A stretch of 64,000 nt of DNA from Azospirillum rugosum (GCF_017876155.1 NZ_JAGINP010000021.1:109907-173906), one strand, 5' to 3'. Shown: positions 47,336 through 56,317, counted from the stretch's first letter. The notes: a model not told the origin generated them from the letters alone. Made by a program: numbers and translations.

Positions 47336-49282
47336 TCAGCCGGCCTGCTTCACGCGCATGTACCACTCGACCAGCCGGCGGACCTGCCGCTCGGTGTAGC
47401 CGCGGGTCATCATGCGCGACACGAACTCGTTGTGCTTCTTCTCGGTCTCGCTGTCCTTCTTGGACCCGAAGCTGATCACGGGCAGCAGATCCTCCACCTG
47501 GGAGAACATGCGCTTCTCGATCACCTCGCGGATCTTTTCGTAGGACGTCCAGGAGGGGTTGCGCCCGGCGTTGGCGGCCCGCGCCCGGAGCGCGAACTTC
47601 ACGACCTCGTTGCGGAAGTCCTTCGGGTTGGCGATCCCGGCGGGCTTCTCGATCTTGGTCAGCTCCTGGTTCAGAAGCTCGCGGTTCATCAGCTGGCCGG
47701 TGTCCGGATCCTTGAAGTCCTGGTCTTCGATCCACGCGTCGGCGTAGTCGACGTAGCGGTCGAACAGGTTCTGGCCGTAGTCGCTGTAGGATTCCAGATA
47801 GGCCTTCTGGATCTCGTTGCCGATGAACTCCGCGTAGCGCGGCGCCATCTCGGCCTTGATGAACTCGATGTACTTCTTCTCGGTGTCGTCGGGGAACTGC
47901 TCCCGCTTGATCGACTGCTCAAGGATGTACATCAGGTGGACCGGGTCGGCCGAGATCTCGGTCGAGTCGTAGTTGAAGGTCGCGGCCAGCACCTTGAAGG
48001 CGAAGCGGGTGGAGATGCCGTCCATGCCTTCGTCCACGCCCGCCTGGTCGCGGTATTCCTGCATGGACTTGGCCTTGGGGTCGGTCTCCTTCATGCTCTC
48101 GCCGTCATAGACGCGCATCTTGGAGTAGAGGCTGGAGTTCGGATGGTCGCGCAGGCGCGACAGCACCGAGAACTTCGCCAGCATCTCCAGCGTCGACGGC
48201 GCGCAGGGCGCGGTCGCCAGATCGGAGCCCTTGACCAGCTTGTCGTAGATCCGCTGCTCCTCCTGCACGCGCAGGCAGTAGGGCACCTTGATCACGCAGA
48301 TGCGGTCGATGAAGGCTTCGTTGTTCTTGTTGTTCTTGAAGGACTGCCACTCCGCCTCGTTGGAGTGGGCGAGGATGATGCCCTGGAACGGGATGGCGCC
48401 GATGTTCTCCGAGCCGACGTAGTTCCCCTCCTGGGTCGCCGTCAGCAGCGGGTGCAGCATCTTGATGGGCGCCTTGAACATCTCGACGAATTCCAGCAGG
48501 CCCTGGCTGGCGCGGTTCAGGCCGCCGGAGAAGCTGTAGGCGTCGGGATCGTTCTGGCTGTACATCTCCAGCTTGCGGATGTCGACCTTGCCGACCAGCG
48601 AGGAGATGTCCTGGTTGTTCTCGTCGCCGGGCTCCGTCTTGGTCACGCAGATCTGGCGCAGCTTGCTGGGGTGCAGCTTCACCACACGGAAGCGCGAGAT
48701 GTCGCCGCCGAACTCGTCCAGGCGCTTGACGGCCCAGGGGCTCATCAGGCCGGTCAGGCGGCGGCGCGGGATGCCGTAGCGGTCCTCCAGCAGGTCGCCC
48801 ATCTCCTCGGGGTTGAAGAGGCCGAGCGGGCTTTCGAAGACCGGGCTGACTTCCTTGCCGGCCTTCAGCACGTAGACCGGGCATTTCTCCATCAGCGACT
48901 TCAGCCGTTCCGCCAGCGACGACTTGCCGCCGCCGACCGGGCCCAGCAGGTAGAGGATCTGCTTGCGCTCCTCCAACCCTTGCGCGGCGTGGCGGAAGAA
49001 GCCGACGATGCGCTCGATCGTCTCCTCCATGCCGTAGAAGTCGGCGAAGGCCGGATAGATCTTGATCGTCCGGTTCATGAAGATTCGGCCAAGGCGCGGA
49101 TCCTTGGCGGTGTCGACGACTTCCGGTTCGCCGATGGCGGCGAGGATGCGCTCCGGTGCGGAGGCATACATCATCGGGTCGTCGCGGCATTCCTGGAGGT
49201 ATTCCGTAAGGCTCATCTCAACCTCACGGCGCCCCTCATAGGACTGCGTATAGCGCGTGAACAGTTCGTCGGCCGGGAACAT
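47336..49282 (-). CDS. prkA: PrkA-type serine protein kinase
   Basis: A 648-residue protein with an N-terminal AAA+-like domain (Walker A in LLGPVGGGKSSLAERLKS, near residue 112) and a C-terminal kinase-like region with VKFALRARAANAGRNPSWTS. In E. coli the orthologue YeaG is made under nitrogen and carbon starvation. MSLTEYLQECRDDPMMYASA and SNEAEWQSFKNNKNNEAFID are strongly conserved in the family. The ATG at 49282 starts MFPADELF. It heads the operon with yeaH 52 bp downstream and spoVR after that. The long gap upstream probably holds the promoter. Confidence 0.95.
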   Translation of the reverse strand: MFPADELFTRYTQSYEGRREVEMSLTEYLQECRDDPMMYASAPERILAAIGEPEVVDTAKDPRLGRIFMNRTIKIYPAFADFYGMEETIERIVGFFRHAAQGLEERKQILYLLGPVGGGKSSLAERLKSLMEKCPVYVLKAGKEVSPVFESPLGLFNPEEMGDLLEDRYGIPRRRLTGLMSPWAVKRLDEFGGDISRFRVVKLHPSKLRQICVTKTEPGDENNQDISSLVGKVDIRKLEMYSQNDPDAYSFSGGLNRASQGLLEFVEMFKAPIKMLHPLLTATQEGNYVGSENIGAIPFQGIILAHSNEAEWQSFKNNKNNEAFIDRICVIKVPYCLRVQEEQRIYDKLVKGSDLATAPCAPSTLEMLAKFSVLSRLRDHPNSSLYSKMRVYDGESMKETDPKAKSMQEYRDQAGVDEGMDGISTRFAFKVLAATFNYDSTEISADPVHLMYILEQSIKREQFPDDTEKKYIEFIKAEMAPRYAEFIGNEIQKAYLESYSDYGQNLFDRYVDYADAWIEDQDFKDPDTGQLMNRELLNQELTKIEKPAGIANPKDFRNEVVKFALRARAANAGRNPSWTSYEKIREVIEKRMFSQVEDLLPVISFGSKKDSETEKKHNEFVSRMMTRGYTERQVRRLVEWYMRVKQAG

Positions 49283-50130
49283 TCCTCGCTCCGTATCTCT
49301 TAGTCCGATGCGTCGGGGCTGCCGCCGGGAGACCCGGGCGGCGGGGGCGGCACGCGCCGCGAAGTATGGGGCGCCACGGGCGGAACAGTCCCGCGTCGAC
49401 CCCGCTCACCGTCGAAAGCCAGACCTTTTATGCGGTTGCGGTTCAAATGCAGCACCCCCTTGGGACCGCTGAACTCGAATGGTTCAAATCTGAATGTAAT
49501 GCTCGACCTAGAGCTTTCCAGGCGGGCAGTCTTAATAACCGGAAAAGCCGTGCGGAACGCCGGATCGGCCTTCAGGATTAGAACAGGCGGCCAGTTGACG
49601 CCACGCCTGTGCTTGCGCCGCATTGCGTGGTCGATTCGCGCCGAAGTGGTTTCGCGAGACGATCGATTTGAAGACAGTCGATGTGGCAGTCGATGTGGCA
49701 GTCGAAGTGAACGTGACGGTGATGGCCAGCCAGCGCCCGGGCCCATGTCCGGATGCCGCTTGTCGGGGACTCGCTGGACCGTGCCGATCACGCCATCGAC
49801 CTCCAGTGCCGTTTCGCGCCTCAACCCACCTATCAACCCACGTCGGCGCTTCGGTTAACCGTAAGTGTGCCCACCAATCCTTAACAACATCCTGCTTCGC
49901 AAACGGTGTCACAAAGACATTAACGCATGGACGAGGCCCATGATCCACCTCTTCCAAAGAGAGATGGTGAAGCTCATCACAGCAGATCAACAAGGCGGAA
50001 TTTTGGTGAAGTGGGCTTGCCACGGTGGCCGACCTCGAACGGGGCCATCCGGAACGCGGCTGGAATCAAAGACTTGGCAGTCTTGCAACAGGTTGGGGGA
50101 AAAGTTGTGACCGCGACCCGGACCGCTGGT
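49283..50130. other. 850-bp non-coding region upstream of prkA
   Basis: The open frames here give low-complexity or Arg/Pro-rich text and no ribosome site, so I call no gene. It must hold the prkA promoter near 49283-49500. A three-unit 12-bp tandem repeat (CAGTCGATGTGG) lies at 49675-49710. The part from 49840 to 50010 is AT-richer and could be a second promoter or a decayed gene. Confidence 0.55.
49675..49710. repeat. 12-bp tandem repeat, three units
   Basis: Two exact CAGTCGATGTGG units and a third with two changes (CAGTCGAAGTGA). It lies in the long gap upstream of prkA. Confidence 0.85.
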
Positions 50131-50520
50131 TCAACCGAGTTTCGCGCTCAGGCATTCCGCCAGCGATTCCGGGGTGGCCGGCTTCAGGATGAAGATGCCG
50201 GCGCCCAGCGCCGCCGCCTCGTCCATGCGGGCCTGGTCGGTGCGGTTGGTCATGAAGACCACCGGCAGCGCCCGGTCGCGCGAGTCGGGGCTGGCGCGCA
50301 GCGCCTTCAGGAAGCCCAGCCCGTCCATGGGCTGCATCTCCACGTCGCAGACCACGACGTCCGGGGCGTGCGCCCGGACGGCGGCCAGCCCGGCCTCCCC
50401 GTCCGCGGCCTGATGGACGGCCTTGAAGCCCAGCGTGCCGAGCATCTTCGCCAGCACCATGCGGGTGAAGCTTTCGTCCTCGATGACCAGAACCGACCAG
50501 TCCCCGAACGCGCCCGCCAT
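50131..50520 (-). CDS. Single-domain response regulator (CheY-like)
   Basis: A 129-residue receiver only: acidic pair in VLVIEDESFTRMV, phospho-acceptor Asp in VVVCDVEMQPMDGLGFLKAL, Thr in VVFMTNRTD and Lys in FILKPATPESL. ATG at 50520 (MAGAFGDWSVLV); the frame continues open upstream without receiver sequence. It is divergent from the Nudix gene and has no kinase immediately beside it; the hybrid kinase at 51658 is the nearest candidate. Confidence 0.9.
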   Translation of the reverse strand: MAGAFGDWSVLVIEDESFTRMVLAKMLGTLGFKAVHQAADGEAGLAAVRAHAPDVVVCDVEMQPMDGLGFLKALRASPDSRDRALPVVFMTNRTDQARMDEAAALGAGIFILKPATPESLAECLSAKLG

Positions 50521-50675
50521 CGGTCCGTCCCTCGCCCCATGCCGCGGGCGGCCACCCGCCCGGCAGTCCTCCCTTTGCGTACGAGGTGTACGCTGCGGCG
50601 GCGGCCATTGCAACCGGATGCCGATCCACCAAAGGCGCCTTGCGCCGCCCCGCCGCCGGGGATACACGGGAGTGC

Positions 50676-51548
50676 ATGAGCTTCCTCGATCACATCCGCG
50701 CGTGCAACGCGCACGACCTCTCCGGCTTCCGTCCGTTCGACGTCGAGGGGCACCGCATCGGCTGGATCCGCCACGCGCTGGCCGACCGGCTGCCCGAGGT
50801 CGATCCCGGCTTCGTCGTGACGGCCGACCGCGTGACGCTGGCGCCGGAGCTGCGCGACTTCGAGGCGCGCTCCGCCACGCTGGAGCACGCCGCGCAGTTC
50901 CTGGTCGAGGAGGGGGCGGTCAAGGCGCTGCGCAACGAGTTCTACCCGGTGCTGCCGAAGTGGGGTGCGGAGCCGCTGATGCGCATCGACCGCGCGGCGG
51001 TGGCGCAGTTCGGTGTCGCCGCCTACGGCATCCATGTGAACGGCTTCGTGCGGCAGGACGATGCCCAGCCTGGCGGAAGCCTCGCCCTGTGGGTCGGCCA
51101 CCGCGCCCGCGACCGCGAGGTGGCGCCCGGCCAGCTCGACAACCTGATCGCCGGCGGCCAGCCGATCGGCCTGTCGCTCGCCGAGAACCTGGTCAAGGAA
51201 GCGCAGGAGGAGGCGGGCATCGGCGCCGACCTCGCCGCCCGCGCCGTGCCGGTCGGTGCCCTGTCCTACGTCATGGAGACGCAGGCCGGGCTGAAGCGCG
51301 ACACGCTGTTCCTCTACGACCTGGAACTCGACCCCGGCTTTGTGCCCACCAACACCGACGGCGAGGTCGAAAAGTTCGAGCTGTGGCCGCTGGACCGCGT
51401 CGCCGAATCGGTGCGCACGACCGGGGACTGGAAGTTCAACGTCAACCTCGTGGTCATCGACTTCCTGGTCCGCCACGGCTGGCTGACCCCGGAGGAGCCG
51501 GACTACCTGGACATCGTCGCCGGCCTGCGGCGGCCCGTTCAGCCGTAG
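50676..51548 (+). CDS. DUF4743-Nudix hydrolase
   Basis: A 290-residue protein with an N-terminal DUF4743 domain (MSFLDHIRACNAHDLSGFRP, WIRHALADRLPE) and a C-terminal Nudix domain. The Nudix box is seen as GGQPIGLSLAENLVKEAQEE followed by AGI, fitting Gx5Ex7REUxEExGU with K in place of R. The two-domain form resembles Tnr3-type enzymes that hydrolyse oxidised thiamine diphosphate derivatives, but the substrate here is not known. ATG at 50676. Ends 9 bp before palindrome copy 4. Confidence 0.9.
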   Translation: MSFLDHIRACNAHDLSGFRPFDVEGHRIGWIRHALADRLPEVDPGFVVTADRVTLAPELRDFEARSATLEHAAQFLVEEGAVKALRNEFYPVLPKWGAEPLMRIDRAAVAQFGVAAYGIHVNGFVRQDDAQPGGSLALWVGHRARDREVAPGQLDNLIAGGQPIGLSLAENLVKEAQEEAGIGADLAARAVPVGALSYVMETQAGLKRDTLFLYDLELDPGFVPTNTDGEVEKFELWPLDRVAESVRTTGDWKFNVNLVVIDFLVRHGWLTPEEPDYLDIVAGLRRPVQP

Positions 51549-51557
51549 CATTTCCCC

Positions 51558-51641
51558 GTAGGTCGGGTGAAGCGCAGCGCAACCCGACAGCGTCGCCATG
51601 CGGGGTCTGTTGGGTTTCGGCTGCGCCTCCACCCAACCTAC
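51558..51641. repeat. Dispersed palindromic repeat, GTAGGTTGGG family, copy 4
   Basis: Arms GTAGGTCGGGTGAAGCGCAG and CTGCGCCTCCACCCAACCTAC-like with inner AACCCGACA/TGTTGGGTT, slightly more diverged than copies 1 and 2. It lies between the convergent Nudix and hybrid kinase genes. Confidence 0.85.
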
Positions 51642-51657
51642 GGCCCCACCCTCTCGC

Positions 51658-53223
51658 TCAGTCGGCGGCGACCATGGGGCGGGTCCGCACGGTGGTGAGC
51701 TGGGTCGACAGCTCGCTCAGGGTCACCGGTTTGTGCAGGACGGCGAAGCCGCTGCACCGCGCCTCCCGGATGCGGTCGGGGTTGGTGTCGCCGGTCAGCA
51801 CGACGGCCGGGATCGGCGTGCCGAGCAGCGCGTGCACGTCGCGGATCGCCTCCACCCCCGTTCGGCCGTGGCGCAGGCGGTAATCGGCGATGATCACGTC
51901 GGGCAGCCGCTCCGCCCCTTCCAGCAGGCGCAGTGCCTCTTCCCCCGACGGGGCGGCCAACACGTCCCAGCCCCACTGTTCCAGCACCATGCGCAGGCTT
52001 TCCAGGATCAGCGTCTCGTCGTCGATGAGGAGCGCCAGCCCGCAGTCGCCGTCCAGTTCGCTCCAAGTCCGGCCCGCCGGCGCGGGCTGCGAGGCGATGT
52101 GCATCGGTACCTCCACGGAAAATCGGGTTCCCCGGCCGGGCGAGGAGCGCACAGTGACCGGCAGGCCCAGCAGCCGCGACAGCCGCTTCACCACCGCGAG
52201 GCCGAGCCCGAGCCCCCGCGCGCGGTCGCGCTCCGCGTTGCCGAGCTGGACGAACTCCTCGAAGATGTCCTCCAGCCTGTCCGTCGGCACCCCGACGCCG
52301 CTGTCCACCACGTCGATGCGCAGGACGCCGCCGCGCGGCCGGCAGCCGACCAGGACTCCGCCGGCGCCGGTGTATTTCAGGGCGTTGTCCAGCAGGTTGC
52401 GCATGACGCGCTCCAGCAGCGCGGCGTCGGTGTGGACCCACGCGCCGGTCGGCCGGATGTGCAGGCGCAGCCCCTTCCCGTAGGCGCGTGGCCCATAGTC
52501 CCCCCGCAGGCGTTCGAGCAGGTCGGCCAGCGGAAAAGGCGCCGGGTCGGGCACCACGATGCCGGCGTCGAGCCGCGCCACGTCGAGCAGGGCGTCGAGC
52601 AGCGCGCGCAGGGCCTCGACCGCCTGGTTCAGGCTGTGAACCAGCGGCATCTGCGCGTGGCCGCGCAGCCGGTCGGCCAGCAGCGCGCCGAACAGGGTCA
52701 GCGACTGCGCAGGCTGGCGCAGGTCGTGGCTGGCGGCGGCCAGGAAATTCGCCTTGGAGCGGTTGGCGCGCTCCGCCTCTTCCTTGGCGGTGCGCAGCCG
52801 GTCCTCGCGGTCGCGCGCCTCCTTCTCCGCGCGCACGCGCCGGCCGGCGTCCACGCCGGTCACCACAAGGCCGGGCTGCGCGCCCTCGTCCGACGGCAGG
52901 GGCGCCACGGTCAGGTCCAGCCAATGGTCGTCGGCGCGCAGGGTCAGCGTGCGGCTCATCCCGTCGCCGGCGGCGGCCAGGGCCTCGCCGAGCCGGTGCG
53001 CCGCGTCGTCGGCCCCGCCCCACAGGAAGGCCGCCGCGAAGGGCTGCCCGACCAGCGCCTCCCGCGGCACGCTGGCGAGGCGCTGCGCCGCCGCGTTCAT
53101 GTCCGTGATCCGCCCCTGGCGGTCGAGGACCACGACGAGCACACCCAGCGCATCGAAGACCCGCTGCGCGTCCACGGAATTCTGCAGAGCGGGGACCACA
53201 GCCCCGGATGGCGCCACCCGCAT
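51658..53223 (-). CDS. Soluble hybrid histidine kinase (PAS-HisKA-HATPase-receiver)
   Basis: A 521-residue kinase with no membrane helix. A PAS domain (about 17-125; LGVLVVVLDRQGRITDMNAA), a coiled linker, HisKA with His166 in NFLAAASHDLRQPAQSL, HATPase_c (VVDSGVGVPTDRLEDIFEEF, GLGLGLAVVKRLSRLLG) and a C-terminal receiver (about 397-521; LLIDDETLI, IIADYRLRHGRTGVEAIRD, VLHKPV). The receiver resembles those of the kinases at 13077 and 58455 (ADYRLR/SDLRLK and GDT/GET). ATG at 53223. The lone receiver at 50131 is the nearest possible partner. Confidence 0.92.
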   Translation of the reverse strand: MRVAPSGAVVPALQNSVDAQRVFDALGVLVVVLDRQGRITDMNAAAQRLASVPREALVGQPFAAAFLWGGADDAAHRLGEALAAAGDGMSRTLTLRADDHWLDLTVAPLPSDEGAQPGLVVTGVDAGRRVRAEKEARDREDRLRTAKEEAERANRSKANFLAAASHDLRQPAQSLTLFGALLADRLRGHAQMPLVHSLNQAVEALRALLDALLDVARLDAGIVVPDPAPFPLADLLERLRGDYGPRAYGKGLRLHIRPTGAWVHTDAALLERVMRNLLDNALKYTGAGGVLVGCRPRGGVLRIDVVDSGVGVPTDRLEDIFEEFVQLGNAERDRARGLGLGLAVVKRLSRLLGLPVTVRSSPGRGTRFSVEVPMHIASQPAPAGRTWSELDGDCGLALLIDDETLILESLRMVLEQWGWDVLAAPSGEEALRLLEGAERLPDVIIADYRLRHGRTGVEAIRDVHALLGTPIPAVVLTGDTNPDRIREARCSGFAVLHKPVTLSELSTQLTTVRTRPMVAAD

Positions 53224-53390
53224 CGTCGACCCCCGTCTGGGATCCTGCGTCCGACCGTCTGCCCGGCAGGTTGATCAGCCACCGGACATTCAAGCTCTTT
53301 AGAAAGATACGCTGAATTTCCGGATGATTCCAGGCGGGCCATCTCGACCCATGACCTTCTTCCGATCGGTGCGAGACCTGCGGATGATGA

Positions 53391-54242
53391 TCATAGGTCG
53401 TTCGGAAAACCAGCCAATGCACGCACCGCCGACGGCTCCAGCCCCACGTCCCGCAGGGAGCGCAAGGACTTCGCCTGGTCGCGCTTGGCCAGCCTCTCGC
53501 CGCGCTCGTTCGTCAGCAAGGCATGGTGGTGGTATTCGGGGGGCTCGACCCGCAACAGCGCCTGAAGAAGGCGGTGGACGTGGGTCGCGAAGAAGAGGTC
53601 CTCGCCCCGCGTGACCAGCGTCACACCCTGCAGGTGGTCGTCCACCGTGACGGCGAGGTGGTAGCTGGTCGGCGTGTCCTTGCGGGCCAGCACGACGTCG
53701 CCCAGGATCTCCGGCGTCGCCTCCTGCCAGCCGCGGGCGCGGTCGTGCCAGCGCAGCGGCCCGGTGATGCCCCTGGCCTTCGCGACGTCGAGGCGGAGCG
53801 CGTAGGCCGCCCCCTCCTCCATCCGCGCTTGGCGTAACGAATCGTCCAAGTGGCGGCAGGTGCCGGGGTAGAGCGGCCCGTCCGGGCCGTGCGGGGCATG
53901 GCCGGCGCGGGCGATCTCCGCGGCGATGTCCTTGCGGGTGCAGAAGCAGGGATAGACGACGCCGAGGTCCCGGAGCCGCCCCAGCGCGGCGCGGTGGTCG
54001 TCCAAATGGTCCGACTGGCGGCGGACGGGCGTCTCCCACGTCAGCCCGAGCCACGCCAGGTCTTCCATCAGGTCGCGTTCGAACTCCGGCCGGCAGCGCT
54101 TGGGATCGATGTCCTCGATGCGCAGCAGGAACCGCCCGCCCGCCTCCCTGGCGGTCCGCCAGCCGAACAGAGCGGAATGGGCGTGCCCGAGATGGAGATG
54201 GCCGGTCGGGCTCGGCGCGAAGCGGGTGACGATGTCGGTCAT
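53391..54242 (-). CDS. gluQ: Glutamyl-Q tRNA(Asp) synthetase
   Basis: A 283-residue GluRS paralogue that lacks the anticodon-binding domain. The HIGH-like motif is in RFAPSPTGHLHLGHAHSAL (about 6-24); YPCFCTRKDI ... YPGTCR gives the zinc ligands; LLTNERGERLAKRDQAKSL carries the KMSKS equivalent. It activates Glu and attaches it to queuosine in the anticodon of tRNA-Asp. ATG at 54242 (MTDIVTRFAPSP); the upstream open frame is ignored. The 55-residue gene lies upstream on the same strand after a hairpin cluster. Confidence 0.94.
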   Translation of the reverse strand: MTDIVTRFAPSPTGHLHLGHAHSALFGWRTAREAGGRFLLRIEDIDPKRCRPEFERDLMEDLAWLGLTWETPVRRQSDHLDDHRAALGRLRDLGVVYPCFCTRKDIAAEIARAGHAPHGPDGPLYPGTCRHLDDSLRQARMEEGAAYALRLDVAKARGITGPLRWHDRARGWQEATPEILGDVVLARKDTPTSYHLAVTVDDHLQGVTLVTRGEDLFFATHVHRLLQALLRVEPPEYHHHALLTNERGERLAKRDQAKSLRSLRDVGLEPSAVRALAGFPNDL

Positions 54243-54300
54243 GCCCGCCCTTATATCCGAAGAGCGGGCCTCCGCAGAAAGGCCTTGAAGGCAGGGGCTT

Positions 54301-54416
54301 AAAGCGGAGCTCGATCCGCTTTGGACCGCGACCGCGGTCCCGGCCGCACGTGCGGCCGAAGCCCGGCCGGCGAATGAGGCCATTTAGAATCTGAAGCGGA
54401 CGGAAGTCCGCTTCAG
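54301..54416. repeat. Cluster of four perfect hairpins
   Basis: Within 116 bp: AAAGCGGA-N6-TCCGCTTT (54301-54322), GGACCGCG-AC-CGCGGTCC (about 54324-54341), CGGCCGCACGTGCGGCCG (a perfect 18-bp palindrome, about 54343-54360) and CTGAAGCGGAC-GGAA-GTCCGCTTCAG (54391-54416). The last begins in the stop codon of the 55-residue gene and has a GGAA tetraloop, so it may be that gene's terminator. The first and last share GAAGCGGA-like words. Confidence 0.85.
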
Positions 54417-54580
54417 ATGTAGGGGTTGTCCTTGATCGGCTCGACCGGGATGTCCTCGCCTTCGAGATACATGGCGAGCCGGCGGCGCAGCTCGCGGTCG
54501 AAGGCGTCGATGCGGCGCTGGCGGTCGCGCTCCTCGCGTTCGGCGCGCTTCTCGGCGAGGCTGATGATGATGGCGCTCAT
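54413..54580 (-). CDS. Small basic coiled-coil protein, 55 aa
   Basis: Starts MSAIIISLAEKRAEREERDR and ends EPIKDNPYI. Highly charged helix (RQRRIDAFDRELRRRLAMYL) with an acidic-hydrophobic tail; family not recognised. The ATG at 54580 has a TTAGGGGGAC site. It is too hydrophilic for a membrane peptide. The stop codon is embedded in a hairpin. Confidence 0.7.
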   Translation of the reverse strand: MSAIIISLAEKRAEREERDRQRRIDAFDRELRRRLAMYLEGEDIPVEPIKDNPYI

Positions 54581-54940
54581 GGATGTCCCCCTAAGCCGGC
54601 TCCCCGTCCGCCGCCCTCCCACGGGCGGTTCCGGGAAACCCGCGAAACCTGCTTGGAATGCGGGGCAACCATCGCAGAGCATGGTTAACGCGAGGTAACC
54701 ATGACAGCCAAAAATGGCGGTGCTGCAGCGGCGCAAACGGGGGGACGGGAATTGTCACACCGACGCGCGGACGGCTTGGTTCGGCGGAACTGCGGGCCTT
54801 TCCCGCCCCGCGCCCTTCCATCGATCGGGTTACAGGATCGTGAAGAATGGACGCAGCGTGGCCCGAGATGTTGAGATTGCGGGCTGGATCATCTATCTAT
54901 CTGGTGTGCCGTACTTCCGTTGGGGCTTTTTTCCGGCGGA

Positions 54941-55546
54941 ATGGACGGACGGCCAGAAACGATCCAGACAAGGGAGTGGCCATTGGCTCCACCACCCGAT
55001 CACTGTCCGGCTCTGGTGCTGAACGCAGACTTTCGTCCGCTCAGCTACTTCCCGCTGTCGCTATGGTCATGGCAGGAAGCGGTCAAGGCCGTCTTCCTGG
55101 ACCGGGTGAACATCATCTCCGAATATGACCGCACGGTTCGCTCCCCCAGCTTCGAGATCAAGCTGCCTAGCGTCATTTCGCTGAAGGAGTTCATTCCGGC
55201 GACGCGGCGGCCGGCCTTCACGCGCTTCAACGTGTTCCTGCGCGACCGTTTCGCCTGCCAGTACTGCGGCCGCCCCTTCCCGACGCAGGAACTGACCTTC
55301 GACCACGTCATCCCGCGGTCGCGCGGCGGGCGCACCACCTGGGACAACGTCGTCACCTCCTGCTCGGCCTGCAACCTCGCGAAGGGAAACAGGCTGCCGC
55401 ACACCTGCGGCATGATCCCCCTCAGTCCTCCCTTCCAGCCGACCGCCTACGAGCTTCAAGAGAACGGACGAGCCTTCCCGCCAAACTTCCTCCATGAAAG
55501 TTGGCGGGATTTTCTTTATTGGGACACCGAATTGGATCCCATGTGA
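54941..55546 (+). CDS. HNH endonuclease family protein
   Basis: A 201-residue protein with a C-terminal HNH motif: CQYCGRPFPTQELTFDHVIP and SRGGRTTWDNVVTSCSACNL, with CxxC pairs for structural zinc and the DH...N...H-type catalytic core. The N-terminal domain (ALVLNADFRPLSYFPLSLWS, LKEFIPATRRPAFTRFNVFL) is typical of the stand-alone HNH family common in bacteria. The cellular substrate is not known; repair or restriction-like roles are guesses. The ATG at 54941 is chosen over a TTG at 54920. A DUF1289 gene follows 12 bp later. Confidence 0.88.
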   Translation: MDGRPETIQTREWPLAPPPDHCPALVLNADFRPLSYFPLSLWSWQEAVKAVFLDRVNIISEYDRTVRSPSFEIKLPSVISLKEFIPATRRPAFTRFNVFLRDRFACQYCGRPFPTQELTFDHVIPRSRGGRTTWDNVVTSCSACNLAKGNRLPHTCGMIPLSPPFQPTAYELQENGRAFPPNFLHESWRDFLYWDTELDPM

Positions 55547-55558
55547 ACGGCGGGCACC

Positions 55559-55696
55559 ATGGACGAGGACGAAAGCCTCTGCATCGGCATCTGCATCATC
55601 GGCGAGGACGGCCGGTGTGAAGGGTGCGGACGCACGGAGGACGAGATTTACGGAACGCCCGCGCCGGCGGAAACCGGCGCGGGGCCTGCGGAATGA
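55559..55696 (+). CDS. DUF1289-type Cys-rich mini-protein, 45 aa
   Basis: Translated directly from the DNA: MDEDESLCIGICIIGEDGRC then EGCGRTEDEIYG and a Pro/Ala/Gly tail. Four Cys spaced CxxxC and CxxC with GRTxDEI after them are the signature of DUF1289 proteins, probably a small metal-binding knuckle. It starts 12 bp after the HNH stop on the same strand and is probably co-transcribed. Confidence 0.8.
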   Translation: MDEDESLCIGICIIGEDGRCEGCGRTEDEIYGTPAPAETGAGPAE

Positions 55697-55711
55697 AGGG
55701 CGGATAAGCCG

Positions 55712-56317
55712 TCAGACGCGTTCGGCCAGCCAGATGGCGGCCTTGGTGCCCGCCTTGATGGCGGCGGACAGGGCCGGGTAGGCGGGCGCCTGCTCGGCCC
55801 CGTTGGTCAGCCCGATGTCGCGGTGCTCCATCTCCTCGGCCTGGAACTTGAGGATGGAGGTCTTGAGATCCGCCTCCTCGGGGCCGAGGTGCTTCAGCTG
55901 CGACTCGTAGTGGCCGTCGATGACCTCCTCCACCGCCACGGTGCAGGCCATCGCCGCGCGCTCCCCCAGGACGGCCGTGCCGGCGCCCAGCAGGAAGCCG
56001 GCCACGTGCCAGATGGGCTGCAACAGCGTCGGCCGGACCTGGCGCGCGTTCAGCTGACCCTCGAAATAGCGCAGGTGCTCCAGCTCCTGGTCGGCCATGT
56101 GGCGGAGCGTCCGGCCGTGCCGGCCCTTGCCCATCACCGCGATCTGCCCTTCGTAAATGCGCTTGGCGCCGTATTCGCCGGCGTGGTCCACGCGGACGAT
56201 GCGGGCCAGCCGCTCCTCCGGAGTCGGGTCGCCGGGCAGGCGGCCGCGGGGCTTCTTGGGCTCCGCCGGCTTGGCGATGATGGCGGGGGCGGTGGAGCGT
56301 TCGTCGAGCGGGGTCAT
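55712..56317 (-). CDS. coq7: Demethoxyubiquinone hydroxylase
   Basis: A 201-residue diiron monooxygenase that hydroxylates demethoxyubiquinone late in ubiquinone synthesis. The ferritin-like ligands are seen as HAGEYGAKRIYEGQ, MADQELEHLRYFEGQ, AVEEVIDGHYESQLKH and FQAEEMEHRDIGL. The N-terminal 30 residues are a Pro/Lys-rich extension. ATG at 56317, overlapping the stop of dsbB by four bases (ATGA), so the two genes are translated together. The C-terminal helix is amphipathic, fitting monotopic membrane binding. Confidence 0.95.
   Translation of the reverse strand: MTPLDERSTAPAIIAKPAEPKKPRGRLPGDPTPEERLARIVRVDHAGEYGAKRIYEGQIAVMGKGRHGRTLRHMADQELEHLRYFEGQLNARQVRPTLLQPIWHVAGFLLGAGTAVLGERAAMACTVAVEEVIDGHYESQLKHLGPEEADLKTSILKFQAEEMEHRDIGLTNGAEQAPAYPALSAAIKAGTKAAIWLAERV

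Noticed and set aside
49300..49836. 178-codon minus-strand frame upstream of prkA
   Set aside because: Arg/Pro/Ser-rich, contains the 12-bp repeat as PHRL units, no ribosome site and no domain.
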